A DNA stretch of 64,000 nucleotides from the NCBI GenBank assembly GCA_018105865.1, contig CM030862.1:3161462-3225461 (forward strand), in the 5' to 3' direction. This DNA is from Metaphire vulgaris (Eukaryota > Annelida > Clitellata > Crassiclitellata > Megascolecidae). Numbering within the stretch: position 1 is the stretch's first letter; the number at the start of each line of letters is the position of its first letter. Below, in pieces: positions 13,520 to 38,340 of this stretch. Under the pieces are notes generated by a model that was given only the letters and a program-made list of their open reading frames with translations, ran no database searches and was not told the DNA's origin. A program made the position numbers and the translations under genes.

Positions 13520-16057
13520 GACTACTACTACTACTACTACTACTACCACTACTACTACTACTACTACTACAACTACTACGACTACTACAACTACTACGAC
13601 TACTATTACTTTTTATTATTATTATATTATTATTATTATTATTATGCAATATTCATTATTCATATTATCTAATATAATTCTTTTCTAAAAATTGTTCCTG
13701 CAATATTTTAAATGCTGCATTTACTCTTTGCAGTGTAACAGAGTTAAAGCTCTAGCTCTCAAGCTACCTCAGATACTACAAAGCTTATGAATCAGACCCA
13801 CCTAGGAATGCATACAAAATGGCCAGGTTGCCTTGTGTACAGGCTGGCATCTGTCTGCTTTAGTCCAAAATGTAAACTCACAATGTAAGCTGCAATATAG
13901 TCTGTGCTCTGCAGTCCCACTTCAAATGCTTAGAAGCATCAGTCAGAAGAGACACTTGAAATCGAGAACATAAAAGAAGCCATTCAAACAGAACGTCTGA
14001 CTCAAAGGCAAACAGAAAAAAGCTTCAGCAGTCAATAGAAGACAGGCAAGAGAGAACTGGAACAGGACCAAAAAGTAAACAGTGACTCCTGAGAGCAAAC
14101 AGACCCAAACAGAACCCAGGTAACAAAGCTGGTGGGTGGACGGGGAGAGGGGGCGCTGATCCTGGAAAGGCAAAAGCAGCACACAGTGCTGCATAAAGGG
14201 AAGAAGCAATGTGATTACAAATACAGAAAAAGATCTGATAGAAAGCACATCATTGGATCGATTCGATCATTTTGAATGACCAAATGGCAAGTCACACAAA
14301 CACACGCACGCATGCACGCACGCACGCACACACACAGTCATGCATACAACATCTGCCATCTGTTAGGGACCAACATACTACATCATTAAGCATATTCTGG
14401 ATTTCTGGATTTGCATAGATCTATAAGATATCCATCACCTCCACCCGTGCTAAAGTGCTACCAATAACCAATACATACCGTACATCTTGCATAATATCAA
14501 TCTTTCGCTGATTTAACTGCAGAAGTGAAAAAATACAGACCTGAATATACGTAATTGATGAGAACGACAAGAGATTCAGGATGTACATCTTTGAGAACGA
14601 CTTCGCTGAGGCTCGACTCACACATGCCGCTGCCAAACATCACAGCAAAATAGTCTGAAGCTGCGCACAGGACTATTCGGTGAGCAGGAATTCGTATCTG
14701 GCCAGCCACCAAGGTGACATCGCATAACTAACAAGAAACAAAACGCCCCGAAAATGTACAGAAACGATACGCCTAAAAGTGCATTCACTTGCACTGTAAT
14801 GCCGTGAAGATCAATTCAGGTATAATATCATTCTGCCACAACACGGCTGCAATGACAAAAATAAGTCCACACATTATAGAAAAATTAACAGTAACAGTTT
14901 CAATCCTAAAATATCTTGCATGTTGAATTTGTTTTTCACAATCACTACTAATCCAGCCAAAGTCACCATTTGCACAAAATTATTTGCTCAGTAACCCCTT
15001 AAATGCCACGTCGATGAGCCCCGCTGCCGTATATGCACCATATACCCTATACATTTGCCAGCAGCAAAAGGGTTAAGGCTGCTTCACCCTCAAGAAATTA
15101 CATCACTCACAGTGTGGGCAATCAGAAAATTGTTTTATAACCAAAATGCTTCACCCCCAGAGTAGACATAAAGCCTATTCATAGTAGTAACTCATGAAAC
15201 TGCTATATGACATGAGGAGACTTTGTGACAAATAGTACACAAAATATTGCCATCATCATGAAATCATGAACAAACTAATATGTGCATATCTCTTTTGGCC
15301 AAATGTTTTGAAATTTTGAAGATAATGTGTCATGACATAACCGAGACTGATACAGTGAGTCATCAACTGAGAGTGATACAGAGAGTCATCAACAGAGAGT
15401 GATACAGAGAGTCATCAACTGAGAGTGATACAGTGAGTCATCATCAACACTACAGATAAATTACAGTAATCATCCAGGCTGAGATTAAAACATCTAGAGA
15501 CAGAAAAGTCCTGTTATCACTCATTATGTTATCACTAATTATGCTCTCACTCATTATGCGCTCTTAAAATTTTGGGTTTTAAAAATTCCAAGATATCACG
15601 ATGACCAACTATTATTAGCATAGCCACAGGGACTCACAAAGGGGCAGGACCCCCTATTTGGCCTACACTGATTGCAAGATTCAAGCAAAACTTATAAGAA
15701 AATTGTATCAAATGGGCCGGGCAGTAGGGCAATGGCTGATATGCCATCATATAGTCTGTAAATATTCACAAAATCTTTCATAATTTATTACCCTAAATTT
15801 TTTCGGCCGGGAATCCACCCTGACCTCACAGGGGGAGCTCTCATGACACTGCCTCAAACCCCCTAGTTGGGTCCAACCAATGTGGTCTGTAGAACTGACG
15901 ATGCTCCCTGGTAACTCAGGTTGCACCAGTTACATCTATTCACAAAGGCTTTAGAAACGCAAACCTTGTGCTGGCAATAGTACGCCTCCATTTTCTCCAT
16001 CATACTTTCCGTATGACAGAACGAATAGAAATGTTCATCATCAGATATATCTTCCAT
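5692..16057 (-). CDS. KLHL5: KLHL5-like BTB-BACK-Kelch protein, whole gene
   Basis: Ten coding exons join in phase (16057-15965, 14727-14541, 13092-12896, 11377-11168, 10273-10084, 9401-9177, 8588-8426, 7606-7394, 6833-6662, 5751-5692) to give 569 residues. A short acidic N-terminus is followed by BTB (about residues 30-135), the 3-box, BACK (about 160-270) and six Kelch repeats (about 280-565) with GG motifs YAVGGMD, YVVGGRD, YAVGGHD, YAVGGRD, YAIGGHD and FAVGGYD. The segments NGRRLQFG and [12 protein letters not shown] mark the KLHL1/4/5 subgroup. Family members bind Cullin-3 through BTB/3-box and substrates through the propeller; some bind actin. Vertebrate members are about 720-755 residues because of a longer variable N-terminus, so upstream exons may be missing. 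The start at 16057 is the first in-frame ATG after a stop. Choosing KLHL5 over KLHL1 or KLHL4 is not certain. Confidence 0.9.
6109..6410 (+). repeat. tRNA-derived SINE
   Basis: The head resembles a tRNA, with box A AGCAGAGTGGTAAC and box B-like GGGTTCAATTCC. A conserved body follows (AAGGTCGACTCAGCC, a CCATGAGCC-type stretch) and a 3' end at GACTTTT. Related copies lie at 25865, 34332 and 48720. Confidence 0.75.
6469..6656. mobile_element. hAT-like MITE beside the exon 9 donor
   Basis: The 188-bp element starts CAGGGATGTTTCTAGG and ends AAAATATCCCTG. It is flanked by the perfect 8-bp duplication CTCACCAC at 6461-6468 and 6657-6664. Read on the gene strand, that duplication is GTGGTGAG: the last three coding bases of exon 9 plus intron bases +1 to +5. 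The family recurs at 21032-21633 and 31848-32019. Confidence 0.85.
6662..6833 (-). CDS. KLHL5: KLHL5-like exon 9
   Basis: Encodes the fifth-to-sixth Kelch region ([32 protein letters not shown]). The acceptor is CATCTTCCAG and the donor is GTG/GTGAGC. It enters at phase 1 (completing Arg) and leaves at phase 0. A MITE begins five bases into the following intron. Confidence 0.92.
6886..6965. mobile_element. TTAA palindrome, divergent copy
   Basis: An 80-bp segment is bounded by TTAACCCTTTTCCCG and CGGGTAAAGGGTTAA, with a core ACATTTTACGTTACG. The size and TTAA ends match the other palindromes, but the arm sequence is a subfamily variant. Confidence 0.6.
7181..7331. repeat. 56-bp direct repeat in intron 8
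   Basis: Bases 7181-7236 and 7276-7331 match in about 53 of 56 positions (TTTGCATGGATAGCCACATT is shared exactly). Between them are TAACGTTACGTAATAATG near-palindromes. It is a recent local duplication, 63 bases from exon 8. Confidence 0.8.
7394..7606 (-). CDS. KLHL5: KLHL5-like exon 8
   Basis: Encodes Kelch repeats four and five: [25 protein letters not shown], then [16 protein letters not shown] and FDCVE. The acceptor is TGTTGAAG and the donor AAAG/GTGAAC. It enters at phase 1 and leaves at phase 2. The reading frame is masked by longer ORFs in other frames, so it is easily missed. Confidence 0.92.
7668..7760 (-). repeat. LINE 3' tail fragment
   Basis: (GTTA)n at 7668-7682 is followed by the minus-strand LINE UTR motif TTCTATAGCGC and GAGCGCTTTACA. 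It is a very short 5'-truncated insertion starting 62 bases beyond the exon 8 acceptor side. Confidence 0.6.
8426..8588 (-). CDS. KLHL5: KLHL5-like exon 7
   Basis: Encodes Kelch repeat three ([31 protein letters not shown]). The acceptor is TCGCGACGCAG and the donor AACAG/GTTGGA. Phases 1 in and 2 out agree with both neighbours. Confidence 0.92.
9177..9401 (-). CDS. KLHL5: KLHL5-like exon 6
   Basis: Encodes the end of Kelch repeat one and all of repeat two: [46 protein letters not shown]. The acceptor is ACTGTTTTAG and the donor TTAG/GTGTGC. Phase 1 in, phase 1 out. Confidence 0.92.
9449..9592. mobile_element. hAT-like MITE, perfect 8-bp duplication
   Basis: Ends CAGTGGCGTATTTACC and AACACGCCACTG are flanked by CCTCCAAA at 9441-9448 and 9593-9600. 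The interior holds a GGGCCATTTGGGCCATGGCC palindrome. It lies 48 bases upstream of exon 6 on the gene strand. Confidence 0.85.
9743..10018. mobile_element. hAT-like MITE rich in AGGTTTTTT
   Basis: It begins CAGGGCTGGAAAA and ends TTTTCCAGCTCA. The duplication CTAGCTAA/CTAGTTAA (7 of 8) lies at 9735-9742 and 10019-10026. The interior has repeated CCTAGGTTTTTT motifs. It starts 65 bases downstream of the exon 5 donor. Confidence 0.7.
10084..10273 (-). CDS. KLHL5: KLHL5-like exon 5
   Basis: Encodes the end of BACK and the linker into the propeller: [27 protein letters not shown], then [16 protein letters not shown]. The acceptor is TTTTGCGCAG and the donor AAAG/GTTGTT. Phase 0 in, phase 1 out. 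The YHLLPERR block is nearly invariant in KLHL proteins. Confidence 0.92.
10299..10378. mobile_element. TTAA palindrome MITE
   Basis: 80 bp, TTAACCCCTTAACCGTG at the left and CCCAGTTAAGGGGTTAA at the right, core ATGTAAAATGGACGGATATA. It starts 26 bases from the exon 5 acceptor. Confidence 0.75.
10576..10830. mobile_element. truncated hAT-like copy (CAGGGGGTTCCCAAAC end)
   Basis: The left end CAGGGGGTTCCCAAAC and the next 190 bases match, inverted, the right part of the element at 50652-51145. The other terminus is absent, so this is a truncated fragment. Confidence 0.55.
11168..11377 (-). CDS. KLHL5: KLHL5-like exon 4
   Basis: Seventy codons cover most of the BACK domain: [45 protein letters not shown]. 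The acceptor is TTGCAATGCAG and the donor CCGCAG/GTACGA. Phase 0 on both sides. Confidence 0.92.
11509..11593. repeat. (CTA)n microsatellite
   Basis: An uninterrupted CTA/ACT array. It is split by the 181-bp MITE at 11594 and continues for about 35 bases beyond it, which shows the MITE landed inside the array. Confidence 0.9.
11594..11774. mobile_element. CAGTGGCGGCTC MITE inside a microsatellite
   Basis: Ends CAGTGGCGGCTCTAGG and GGAGCCGCCACTG are flanked by CTACTACT and CTGCTACT (7 of 8). The body is G-rich, with GGATTTGGCAAGTGG and GGGTCCCAACTGGGG. Family members lie at 21407, 39319, 43715 and 57718. Confidence 0.85.
12414..12835. mobile_element. 422-bp hAT MITE (CAGTGATGGGCA)
   Basis: Ends CAGTGATGGGCATAAC and TTTGCCCATCCCTG are flanked by the perfect duplication AACTAGAG at 12406-12413 and 12836-12843. 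The subterminal GAGGGCCGCA motif recurs near both ends, as in widespread animal hAT non-autonomous families. It ends 61 bases below the exon 3 donor. Confidence 0.9.
12896..13092 (-). CDS. KLHL5: KLHL5-like exon 3
   Basis: Encodes the second half of BTB and the 3-box: [46 protein letters not shown]. The acceptor is TTTTTTATAG and the donor TCT/GTGAGT. Phase 1 in, phase 0 out. Confidence 0.92.
13440..13645. repeat. (CTA)n-(TTA)n microsatellite
   Basis: About 140 bases of CTA with CGA, CCA and CAA interruptions lead into TTA units ending near 13645. ORFs over it (poly-Leu or poly-Ser) are artefacts. Confidence 0.9.
14541..14727 (-). CDS. KLHL5: KLHL5-like exon 2 (BTB core)
   Basis: Encodes the BTB core: [48 protein letters not shown]. 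The acceptor is TTTCTTGTTAG and the donor TTCAG/GTCTGT. Phase 0 in, phase 1 out. The CDVTL and H-R-VL motifs are standard BTB signatures. Confidence 0.92.
14992..15076. mobile_element. TTAA-type palindrome, divergent copy
   Basis: Bounded by GTAACCCCTTAAATGCC and AAAAGGGTTAA. The left TTAA is altered to GTAA. The inner sequence GTATATGCACCATATAC is itself palindromic. Confidence 0.45.
15341..15445. repeat. 30-bp minisatellite
   Basis: About 3.5 tandem units of GAGAGTGATACAGAGAGTCATCAAC lie in intron 1. Units differ by AGAG/AGTG. Confidence 0.8.
15965..16057 (-). CDS. KLHL5: KLHL5-like exon 1 (first recognised)
   Basis: Thirty-one codons from ATG ([15 protein letters not shown], then [13 protein letters not shown]) to donor CACAAG/GTTTGC at phase 0. 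It aligns with the pre-BTB segment of KLHL1/4/5 proteins. An in-frame TGA lies 18 bases upstream of the ATG with no good acceptor between, so translation may start here. A longer isoform from upstream exons cannot be excluded. Confidence 0.75.
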
Positions 16058-16185
16058 TTCATCTCTTCCACATCAGTGTGCTTAAAAATTGTAACATAGC
16101 ACCAATGGATTTTTGAAATAAAATTGGCAAAGAATCAAATCATTTACAATTAAACAATTACTACAGTCATGCATTGATCAGATCT

Positions 16186-16247
16186 GATCTTTGTAAAGCG
16201 CTCTTGACTTTAGCGCCATTTATACTACTGCACTATATAAATTGTCA

Positions 16248-16289
<42 letters not shown>

Positions 16290-16290
16290 G
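16186..16290 (+). repeat. LINE 3' tail with (AAT)n
   Basis: The UTR motif TGTAAAGCGCTCTTGACTTT and ATATAAATTGTC is followed by (AAT)n to about 16290. It is a very short insertion of the same type as 38240-38340. Confidence 0.65.
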
Positions 16291-16426
16291 GTAGCAGTTA
16301 TAATTTTCATTCTGATTGTGGTTTTCAAAATAGACGATAAAACTAAACCATTTATCCAGTCATTATTATTATTACTATTATTATGATTATTATTGTTATT
16401 TTCATCACAAGTAGTAGTACCGTAGT

Positions 16427-16427
<1 letters not shown>

Positions 16428-16500
<73 letters not shown>

Positions 16501-16956
16501 AGAACGTCAAGATTATAGTGGTAACTAGTCTTAAAGACTGTGCGAACACTTTAAACAAAATTAAACTAAGTAGCTAGTCTTAAAAAGCCAAGACTTCAGT
16601 CGATTCCTGAAAATATCTAGCGACGATGACTCCGTATGTCAGCAGGAAGCGAGTTCAAATGCACGCGCAGCAGCCACTGGGAAGGCACGATCTCCGACGG
16701 TGACAAGACGCGTTCTTGGAACCATAAGCACCGAAGTCGCGGACGATCTAAGTCGTCTGCGGCCCGCGAGGTCAGAAACACTACGAAACTCGGATGCAAG
16801 ATAATTCGGACCCATCCCGTGAAGGCAGCGATATACAAGAGTTGATAACTTGAACATGATGCGCTCAGGCACTGACAGCCAATGAAGATCAACAAGAAGC
16901 GGGGTGACATGATCACATCGGGCCGAACGATAGATAAGACGAGCGGCACAGTTCAA
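16428..16956 (-). repeat. 5'-truncated LINE, RT C-terminus
   Basis: On the minus strand 16956-16640 encodes a LINE C-terminal region (AARLIYRSARCDHVTPLL, DLHWLSVPERIMFK, GDRAFPVAAARAF). The UTR and a (CTTA)n tail of about 70 bases follow, at 16501-16428. Stops and truncation show it is dead. Confidence 0.75.
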
Positions 16957-17013
16957 GTAGTAGAAGTAGTAGTAGCAGCAGCAGCAGCAGTAGGAGTATT
17001 AGTAGTAAAATTA

Positions 17014-17850
17014 ATCAATCAATCAATCAATCAAAATTTTATGGTGCCACTGTCATAATGCCCAGAGCATCAGCCAATGGCACACCAAATCCAAATAGAA
17101 TTACAGCCAAGTCAATCTGGAAGATCAGCCAGAACAGCGGGGGAGCTATCTAGAGGGGATAAGCCAAGTCACACAGGCATGTTTTAAGACCAGATCTGAA
17201 AGACGATGATAAATTGTTAGTTATACAAAGTGAAATGAACTGGTTAAGAGGAATAGCAGGAGTCAGCTGAAGACAAAGAATAAGAAATGAAATGATCAGA
17301 GAAAAGACAGAGCAAAAAGAAATGATAATTGAATCAATACAGAAATGAAGACTGAAATGGTTTGGTCATGTGGAAAGAATGAAGGAAGGAAGAATACCAA
17401 AGAAAGCACTATACAACTATGTTGAAGGGAAAAGGAGAAAAGGAAGACCAAGAAAAACATGGATAGAAAACTTAAAAGAGGATGCAGAAGAAATGCAAAT
17501 GAACTTAATCCAATTGACCAGAGCAGCAAGAGACAGACAGAAGTGGAAGGAACTCATTCAGACCCATCATATAACCCAATAGGGAAAGACGGAAGGAAAG
17601 AAAGAAGAATACGAAGTGATATTGGTTATGAATTCCAAAGCTTAGGGCCACACACTGGGAAACAACTAGTGCCAATGACTGTGCAAGAATAAAGAACAAC
17701 AAATGAAAGTCCTGCCGAATACCTAGTGGAGTAAGTAGTAGGTCGAGGGATAAGTCACATCTTAAGGTAATAGGGTTAATTATATAATATGGTTTTAAAT
17801 TCTAAAAGACAAATTTTATAATTAATATATTTAATAGGAAGCCAATGTTA
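17014..17850 (-). repeat. LINE 3' end with inserted second LINE piece
   Basis: A (TTGA)n tail (17014-17034 on the plus strand as CAAT repeats) and the UTR phrase TGCCCAGAGCATCAGCC lead into RSGLKTCLCDLAYPL-type coding sequence and QSLALVVSQC. The same element is at 59537-60085. It is interrupted at about 17337-17590 by a plus-strand fragment. Confidence 0.65.
17337..17590 (+). repeat. LINE C-terminal fragment (RPRKTW type)
   Basis: Encodes LKWFGHVERMKEGRIPKKAL, KGRPRKTWIENLKEDAEEM and RDRQKWKEL. This is the hallmark C-terminus of RTE/Jockey-like reverse transcriptases. Only this end is present. Confidence 0.7.
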
Positions 17851-18860
17851 GTTAGTTAATGTGCCAACTTATATAGCACAATAGTCACAGCAGGCCAAGA
17901 TCAAGAGCGCTTTACACATTGCACTTAAATGAGATGTTAAACAAGTGTATCTTTAGTCTCATAGCGAGCATGTCAAGATTAGTCGCTTTGGTCACAAATG
18001 TAGGAACTGTCTAGCTGGAGTTATATATTCGAATCTGGGAGCTTTGGATATGACTAAGGAATTTTGTACTCTCTGGAGTTTCTGCATATTTGAATTTGGG
18101 ATGCCAAAAGCAGGGAATTGCAATAATCTAGGCGACTAGATACCAATGCATTGGCTAACTGAATAAGAACATGCTTAGGCAGGAGATGTCTGATGCGATA
18201 GATGTCCCGAATATGATGAGAAATTTTTCAGACTGAATTTATGTGACTACCGGTAGTGAAAGAGAGGGAAGAGTCAACTGTCACATCAAGGTTGTGAGCA
18301 GAAGTACTGCTAGAGACAACAGCAAAATCTCCTAGTACTACAGATTTCAGCGATTCAAATTTGGTCATTGTGCTGGAGTACCTAATAGCAAGAACTCGGG
18401 TTTTGATGAATTTAAAAGAAGCTTATTTGAATCCAACCATGACTGAATATTAGTGAAGACAGTGGATAAAGTCTCAATGGATGAGTTTGAAGAAGGTTGA
18501 TCAAAAGAGATGAGAATCTGAGTATCATCAGCATAAAGATGATAAGTCACTTGATGTTCATCAAGAAGTGAACTCAATGGGGTTGTATAGAGAGTAAATA
18601 ACAGAAGTCCAAGTGATCGAGCCTTGAGGGACACCACAAGACGGATCAATGGGAGTTGAAAGATTCTTATGTATTATCATTGATTGAGTGCGGGGATGTA
18701 AATATGAAGAAAACCAGTATAAAGCAATGTCAGAGATTCCAAACCAATGTTCAAGACGATGACGAAGAATATAATGATCAACAGTATCAAAGGCGGTAGA
18801 TATGTCAAAAAGTAAAAGAGCAGTAACTTTCCCAGGATCAATAGCCAGTAGTAATAGCAT
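17850..18860 (-). repeat. truncated LINE with RT catalytic core
   Basis: On the minus strand the RT fingers-palm is readable: DISTAFDTVDHYILRHRLEH, GVPQGS, LLFTLYTTPL, YHLYADDTQILIS with the catalytic ADD. One frameshift lies between the GVPQGS and TLYTTPL blocks. The 3' end carries (AACT)n near 17850. The style is CR1/L2-like. It lies between the two divergent genes. Confidence 0.8.
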
Positions 18861-19666
18861 AATAGTAATAGTAAATTTGCTCAGAGAATTAAATATCCAT
18901 CAAACATTTTAAAAGCAGACAACAGATATTCTTGTAGTGTTAAAAACTGAACCGATCTCGTACACTCCAAAATAAAATATCGATGCGCTACATTACTCTG
19001 TCAAACTACGGACAAGCAGCGTCAGTTTCAAAGCTATAGGCGACAACAATCGATGGTAAGACGAATAACATTGCATATTGGTCGCTGAATGCTTACCTAG
19101 CGATTCCGAGAATTTCCTGAAGCTTCATCGATTCAGCTTATCATCATCATCACAGGATACAAGAGATAACAACTCACCATAGAATTCACAATATATACAT
19201 AAAATTCTATGCAACGCCATTTGCAGCATTGAACTATTAAGCGATTCTTAATCAACGACGTCAACCTATGGTAGTTTACAAATTAATTTCGCCCTATTAG
19301 AAATGATAAGTCGACCATCGCAGTTTTATAACGATTAATTATAATAGACATTAATATACAGATAATATTATTATCGGTATATTACTGTCTATTTGCAGTT
19401 AAATATTCGATTTAAGCGCTTTTGTAAGAATATGGCGACGTTCTGGGCATCGGGCCAAGCATCGGGTTGAACAGCTACGCAGACAATTTTTATGCTCACA
19501 CTTTGGTGGTTCGGTATACCAGATACCGAACTGATATCGCGATATTTAACCGTACCGATACCGATACCGACTTCGGTATTTGCAATGCCGAAAATATCGA
19601 AAACTGACAATTAAATACCCATATCTATTTGGTATTCGGTATTCCCCATATTTAAGTACTGTACAT

Positions 19667-19975
19667 CAGTGACGGTTCCACGTGGGGGGAGTGGGGATGC
19701 ATTTCCACCGTACTGTACTACCACTTCCGGACTTTTTTGCTTGTGAAACCTATTTTTGAGGTGAAAGTATAGTAAAACTAACTGCGAATTACCTTTTTGC
19801 TTGTCAACCTATTTTTCGGTAAAAGTATAGCCAAATTAACCTAGGTATAAAATCTCATTTTAAAGCCTTTTTCAGCAAAGTTTATTGATTTTTTCCTTCT
19901 ATTTTCACTCACCACCAACTTCCTATGAATTCATTTACCCCCCCCCCCCCACCAGAATTCCTGGAACCGCCACTG
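19667..19975 (-). mobile_element. 309-bp MITE of the CAGTGGCGGTTCC family
   Basis: Ends CAGTGACGGTTCCACG and CTGGAACCGCCACTG are flanked by CTGTACAT and CTGTGCAT (7 of 8). The inner sequence (AAAAATAGGTTGACAAGC and AATCAATAAACTTT on the minus strand) matches 62503-62774 and the ends of 41231-43116. Confidence 0.85.
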
Positions 19976-20417
19976 CTGTGCATACTGTATACGTACAAAA
20001 ATCTCGTGAATTTCTGTAGCGCTTTCGAATGTATTGATTCGGAAGACGGCGACAACGTGCTGCAGCAATTGACGTCGTCAGCGAAGACTTCATACCCTGT
20101 TACGTCGACGTGGGGAAAATACCGATACCGATATCGCGATATTTAGTTATCGAGTTACCGAACCGACTTTAATTATGCCGAGTAGCGATTCCCACATAAA
20201 AGCCCGACACCGACCTACCACTTGCTCACACCCGGGGGCCTGGTCCACTCCGCGCCAATCATGGACTCCCTAGCTCGAACCCAGAGTAGGCAGACCGACT
20301 CAGTGCAGGGTTTGACGACATGGCACGTGCTGGGAGAAAACTCCCATAGACTTGTTAGAAGAGCGTGGAGTTAATTAACTGCTCTGTCGTGGATCGTGAT
20401 GCATAGATGCGATCGAT

Positions 20418-20455
20418 GCTGCTACTGCAGCAGCAGCAGCAGCTGCTGCTGCTGC
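20418..20455. repeat. CAG/CTG inverted repeat
   Basis: (CAG)n is followed directly by (CTG)n at 20428-20455, forming a short perfect palindrome able to make a hairpin. No protein reading is supported. Confidence 0.8.
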
Positions 20456-21031
20456 CCTGTGGCTTATGATCGGTGCCCTGTACCGGCTGCCAGTTAATAC
20501 CTGTAAAGGCCTTAATAGGGGCCTAACTGATGTAGACCCTCAGGTCTTCAATGATTTTTCTCAATCAGAACGAATTTTGAATGGAATTCTGATTTGATAC
20601 CTGCTCTCTAGGCTCTAGTATCGACGGGCGTTATATGCTGAGAACATGATGGCATATGAAAGGCCAACGGCTGTGTTGGTGACATTGTCTGCGAGATTAT
20701 GGATATCATGTCATCAGGATTACGAGCAGTGTAGTCTATGACTCAGTGTTGGACATACCTCTCAGGTTCCAGGAAGGGAGATATTAACATACCTAGAAGG
20801 GGGTAAGAGCTTTTGGGCTTTTCAAAAATTTAAAGTAGACTTCTTTACGCTTTCTTCCAAGTTAAATGTTAAATGTTGTTTTGCATCAAGTTGAGTGAAG
20901 AGAGCATTCTAACTCCACCAATATACAGTATATTCTACCTCTGTCCCTTGACAGTTCAGTTGGCTGAGTTAAACCAGGGTTCATGGTTCAAATCTGGAGA
21001 CCCATGTCCATTGGCATGCATGGGTTGGCAC

Positions 21032-21633
21032 CAGGGTTATTTTTAGGATTGTGAATTGGGGGGGGGGTGTCGGGAAAATCTGGGGTGTGTGGTTATTTTC
21101 TAGGATTGTAGGATTGTGAATTTGGGGAGTGTCGGGAAAGGGGGTGTCAGGAAAATCTGGGGGTGTCGGAGTTTGGAAATATCTACCAAAATAGTCTGAC
21201 AAGCAAAAAGAAAACGTTATCAAGTCGCAAAAAAAGGTTAAAAGGTCTGACAAGCAAAAAATAGTCATCCGAGAATAAAAGTTGGGGGTGTCCTTCTCCA
21301 TTGGGGGGGGGGTGTTTATGGCTAATTAATATGCATTTTACATGCATACCATTGTCACATTACCAAATTTTGGGGGGTGTCGACCTCAAATTGGGGGTGT
21401 TGGGGGCAGTGGCGCTCTAGGATTTGGCAAGTGGGGGGCCGTGGGGTGGCAACTTCTAATCATGGGGCCAACCATTTGTTGTTTAATGTATATATGTAGC
21501 ATTAAGTATAGGGTCCCAACTGGGGGCCACTGGGGGGCTAGGCACTCAATAGGGGAGACACGGGCCCCCCTGGCCCCCCCCGGTGGAGCCTCCACTGGTT
21601 GGGGGGGTGTTAGGGAGTATAAAAATATCCCTG
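21032..21633. mobile_element. hAT-like element with a nested MITE
   Basis: Ends CAGGGTTATTTTTAGG and AAAAATATCCCTG are flanked by the perfect duplication GTTGGCAC at 21024-21031 and 21634-21641. The interior has repeated GTCTGACAAGCAAAAA motifs. A 191-bp unrelated MITE sits inside at 21407-21597. Confidence 0.85.
21407..21597. mobile_element. nested CAGTGGCG MITE
   Basis: Ends CAGTGGCGCTCTAGG and GGAGCCTCCACTG are flanked by GTTGGGGG at 21399-21406 and 21598-21605 (8 of 8). It lies wholly inside the older element at 21032-21633, so it inserted later. Confidence 0.88.
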
Positions 21634-21896
21634 GTTGGCACTGTAGGTTGATGACTATATAAACTGAATTAAATTGAAATAGAAAGTTGATCACCAGGAA
21701 AAGAAACTGCATATTAAGAATGGGTTGTTGCATTGCACTGAATCTTATTACAAGAAATCGTGCTGTTGTCTTTCAGGAAATGAAATTCGTGTATACACAA
21801 CGGTCGGAGAAAAGCTTCAAAAAAGGCTCATGTTACTCTAGGAATTAGGCTTTGTTGCCATTATTTTGACTTTTTAAGGCAGAACGGGATTTAACG

Positions 21897-36990
<15,094 letters not shown>

Positions 36991-37001
36991 TTACTCTAAC
37001 C

Positions 37002-37385
37002 AAGTGCTTCCCAAACTTCTTCCAGCCGCTGCACACCATCCAAGAAACATACAGTCAGCGGCACACTGCAGCCGAAATGCACACATTTCATTTTTAAATG
37101 ATGCATTGCTTAGGCCTACTAGTACTACAGTATACAGCATATTATAACCAAGTCTAGTATACAGTATAATGTTGACTATCATTCTTCATAACTACGTGTT
37201 TACTTTGTATTCTGTAACACTATTTCATGCTTAACTTCATTGAAGAGATATAAGTCAGCATACAATTATTAGCAATTAATACAGCACCATTGCCATTTTG
37301 CTATTTTCCAACATTTTGCCACGGCACACTTCTACCGTTGCTGCGGCACATTTGTGTGCCGCGGCACACCGGTTGGGAAGCACTG
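37002..37385. mobile_element. hAT-like element in the DDHD1 3' UTR
   Basis: Ends AAGTGCTTCCCAAAC (first base probably mutated from C) and GTTGGGAAGCACTG are flanked by the perfect duplication CTCTAACC at 36994-37001 and 37386-37393. The duplication begins three bases after the DDHD1 stop codon. The subterminal sequence is rich in GCGGCACAC. Confidence 0.88.
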
Positions 37386-37662
37386 CTCTAACCTAAACCA
37401 ACTGTTTATGGATAGAGACACTTAAGAAGCTAGTTTATTATATTTGAAAAACAAAAATTGCCTCCTTTGAACGCATTGGAGTTAATTGGCTTAGATGGCA
37501 ACAGATGCTTTGGGATAATGAATGCTATTTTATTCAGAAAGGGATTCACTCACCAGTTGTGTGTGAGTCGAATGCAGATATTTTCTATTTCGGATGAAAT
37601 ATTTGTGATACATTGTTAACTTCAATGCTTATGCTTATGTTGTTTCGGAAGGCAAGCAATTA

Positions 37663-38291
37663 GGGGTCGTCCATAAATTAAGTCACGCGAATTTGGCACT
37701 CTTTTGACCCCTCCCCACGTAACTCCCTATACCTGATACCATCAGTTTGGTCCGTGCACTGGTCCTGTCGCGCATTGACTATTGCAATAGTGTTTTATTG
37801 GGTCTGCCTACGACGAGACTGAACTCCCTCCAATCTGTGATTAACACAGCTGTGCGGCTTATATTCGGTCTGAAATGGAATGCCCATGTTTCACAGCCAC
37901 TGAAAGATCAACTCCATTGGCTGAAGATTCCGGAGCGCATTGTGTTGAAACGGTGCTGGCCCACGTTTCGGGCACTTTATGATCCGCACTGTCCTACCTA
38001 TCTCCGTGACTTGATTCAACCTGCTCCGTCAGTACAATACCGTTCCCAGCTTCGGTCGAGAAATCGCAATCCGCTACTTGTCCCCCCTCCGGCCAGGACT
38101 CCTGCCCTCGGGGACAGATCCTTTCGGAGAGGCAACCCAATCCTGTGGAACACCCTGCCAAGGGTGGTCACCATGGAAACTTCGCCAGGAGCGTTTTTGA
38201 AGAACATGGACACACCTTTTTAAAGTTTCTTTTGGTTGTTAGACGCCCTTGACTTTAGCCTTAGCTATGCGTACGGCGTCGAATAAATCGT

Positions 38292-38340
<49 letters not shown>

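Noticed and set aside
19480..20215. Larger element bounded by TTCGGTAT and ATACCGA motifs around the 19667 MITE
   Set aside because: The motifs are low-complexity CGATAC repeats and no flanking duplication could be found.
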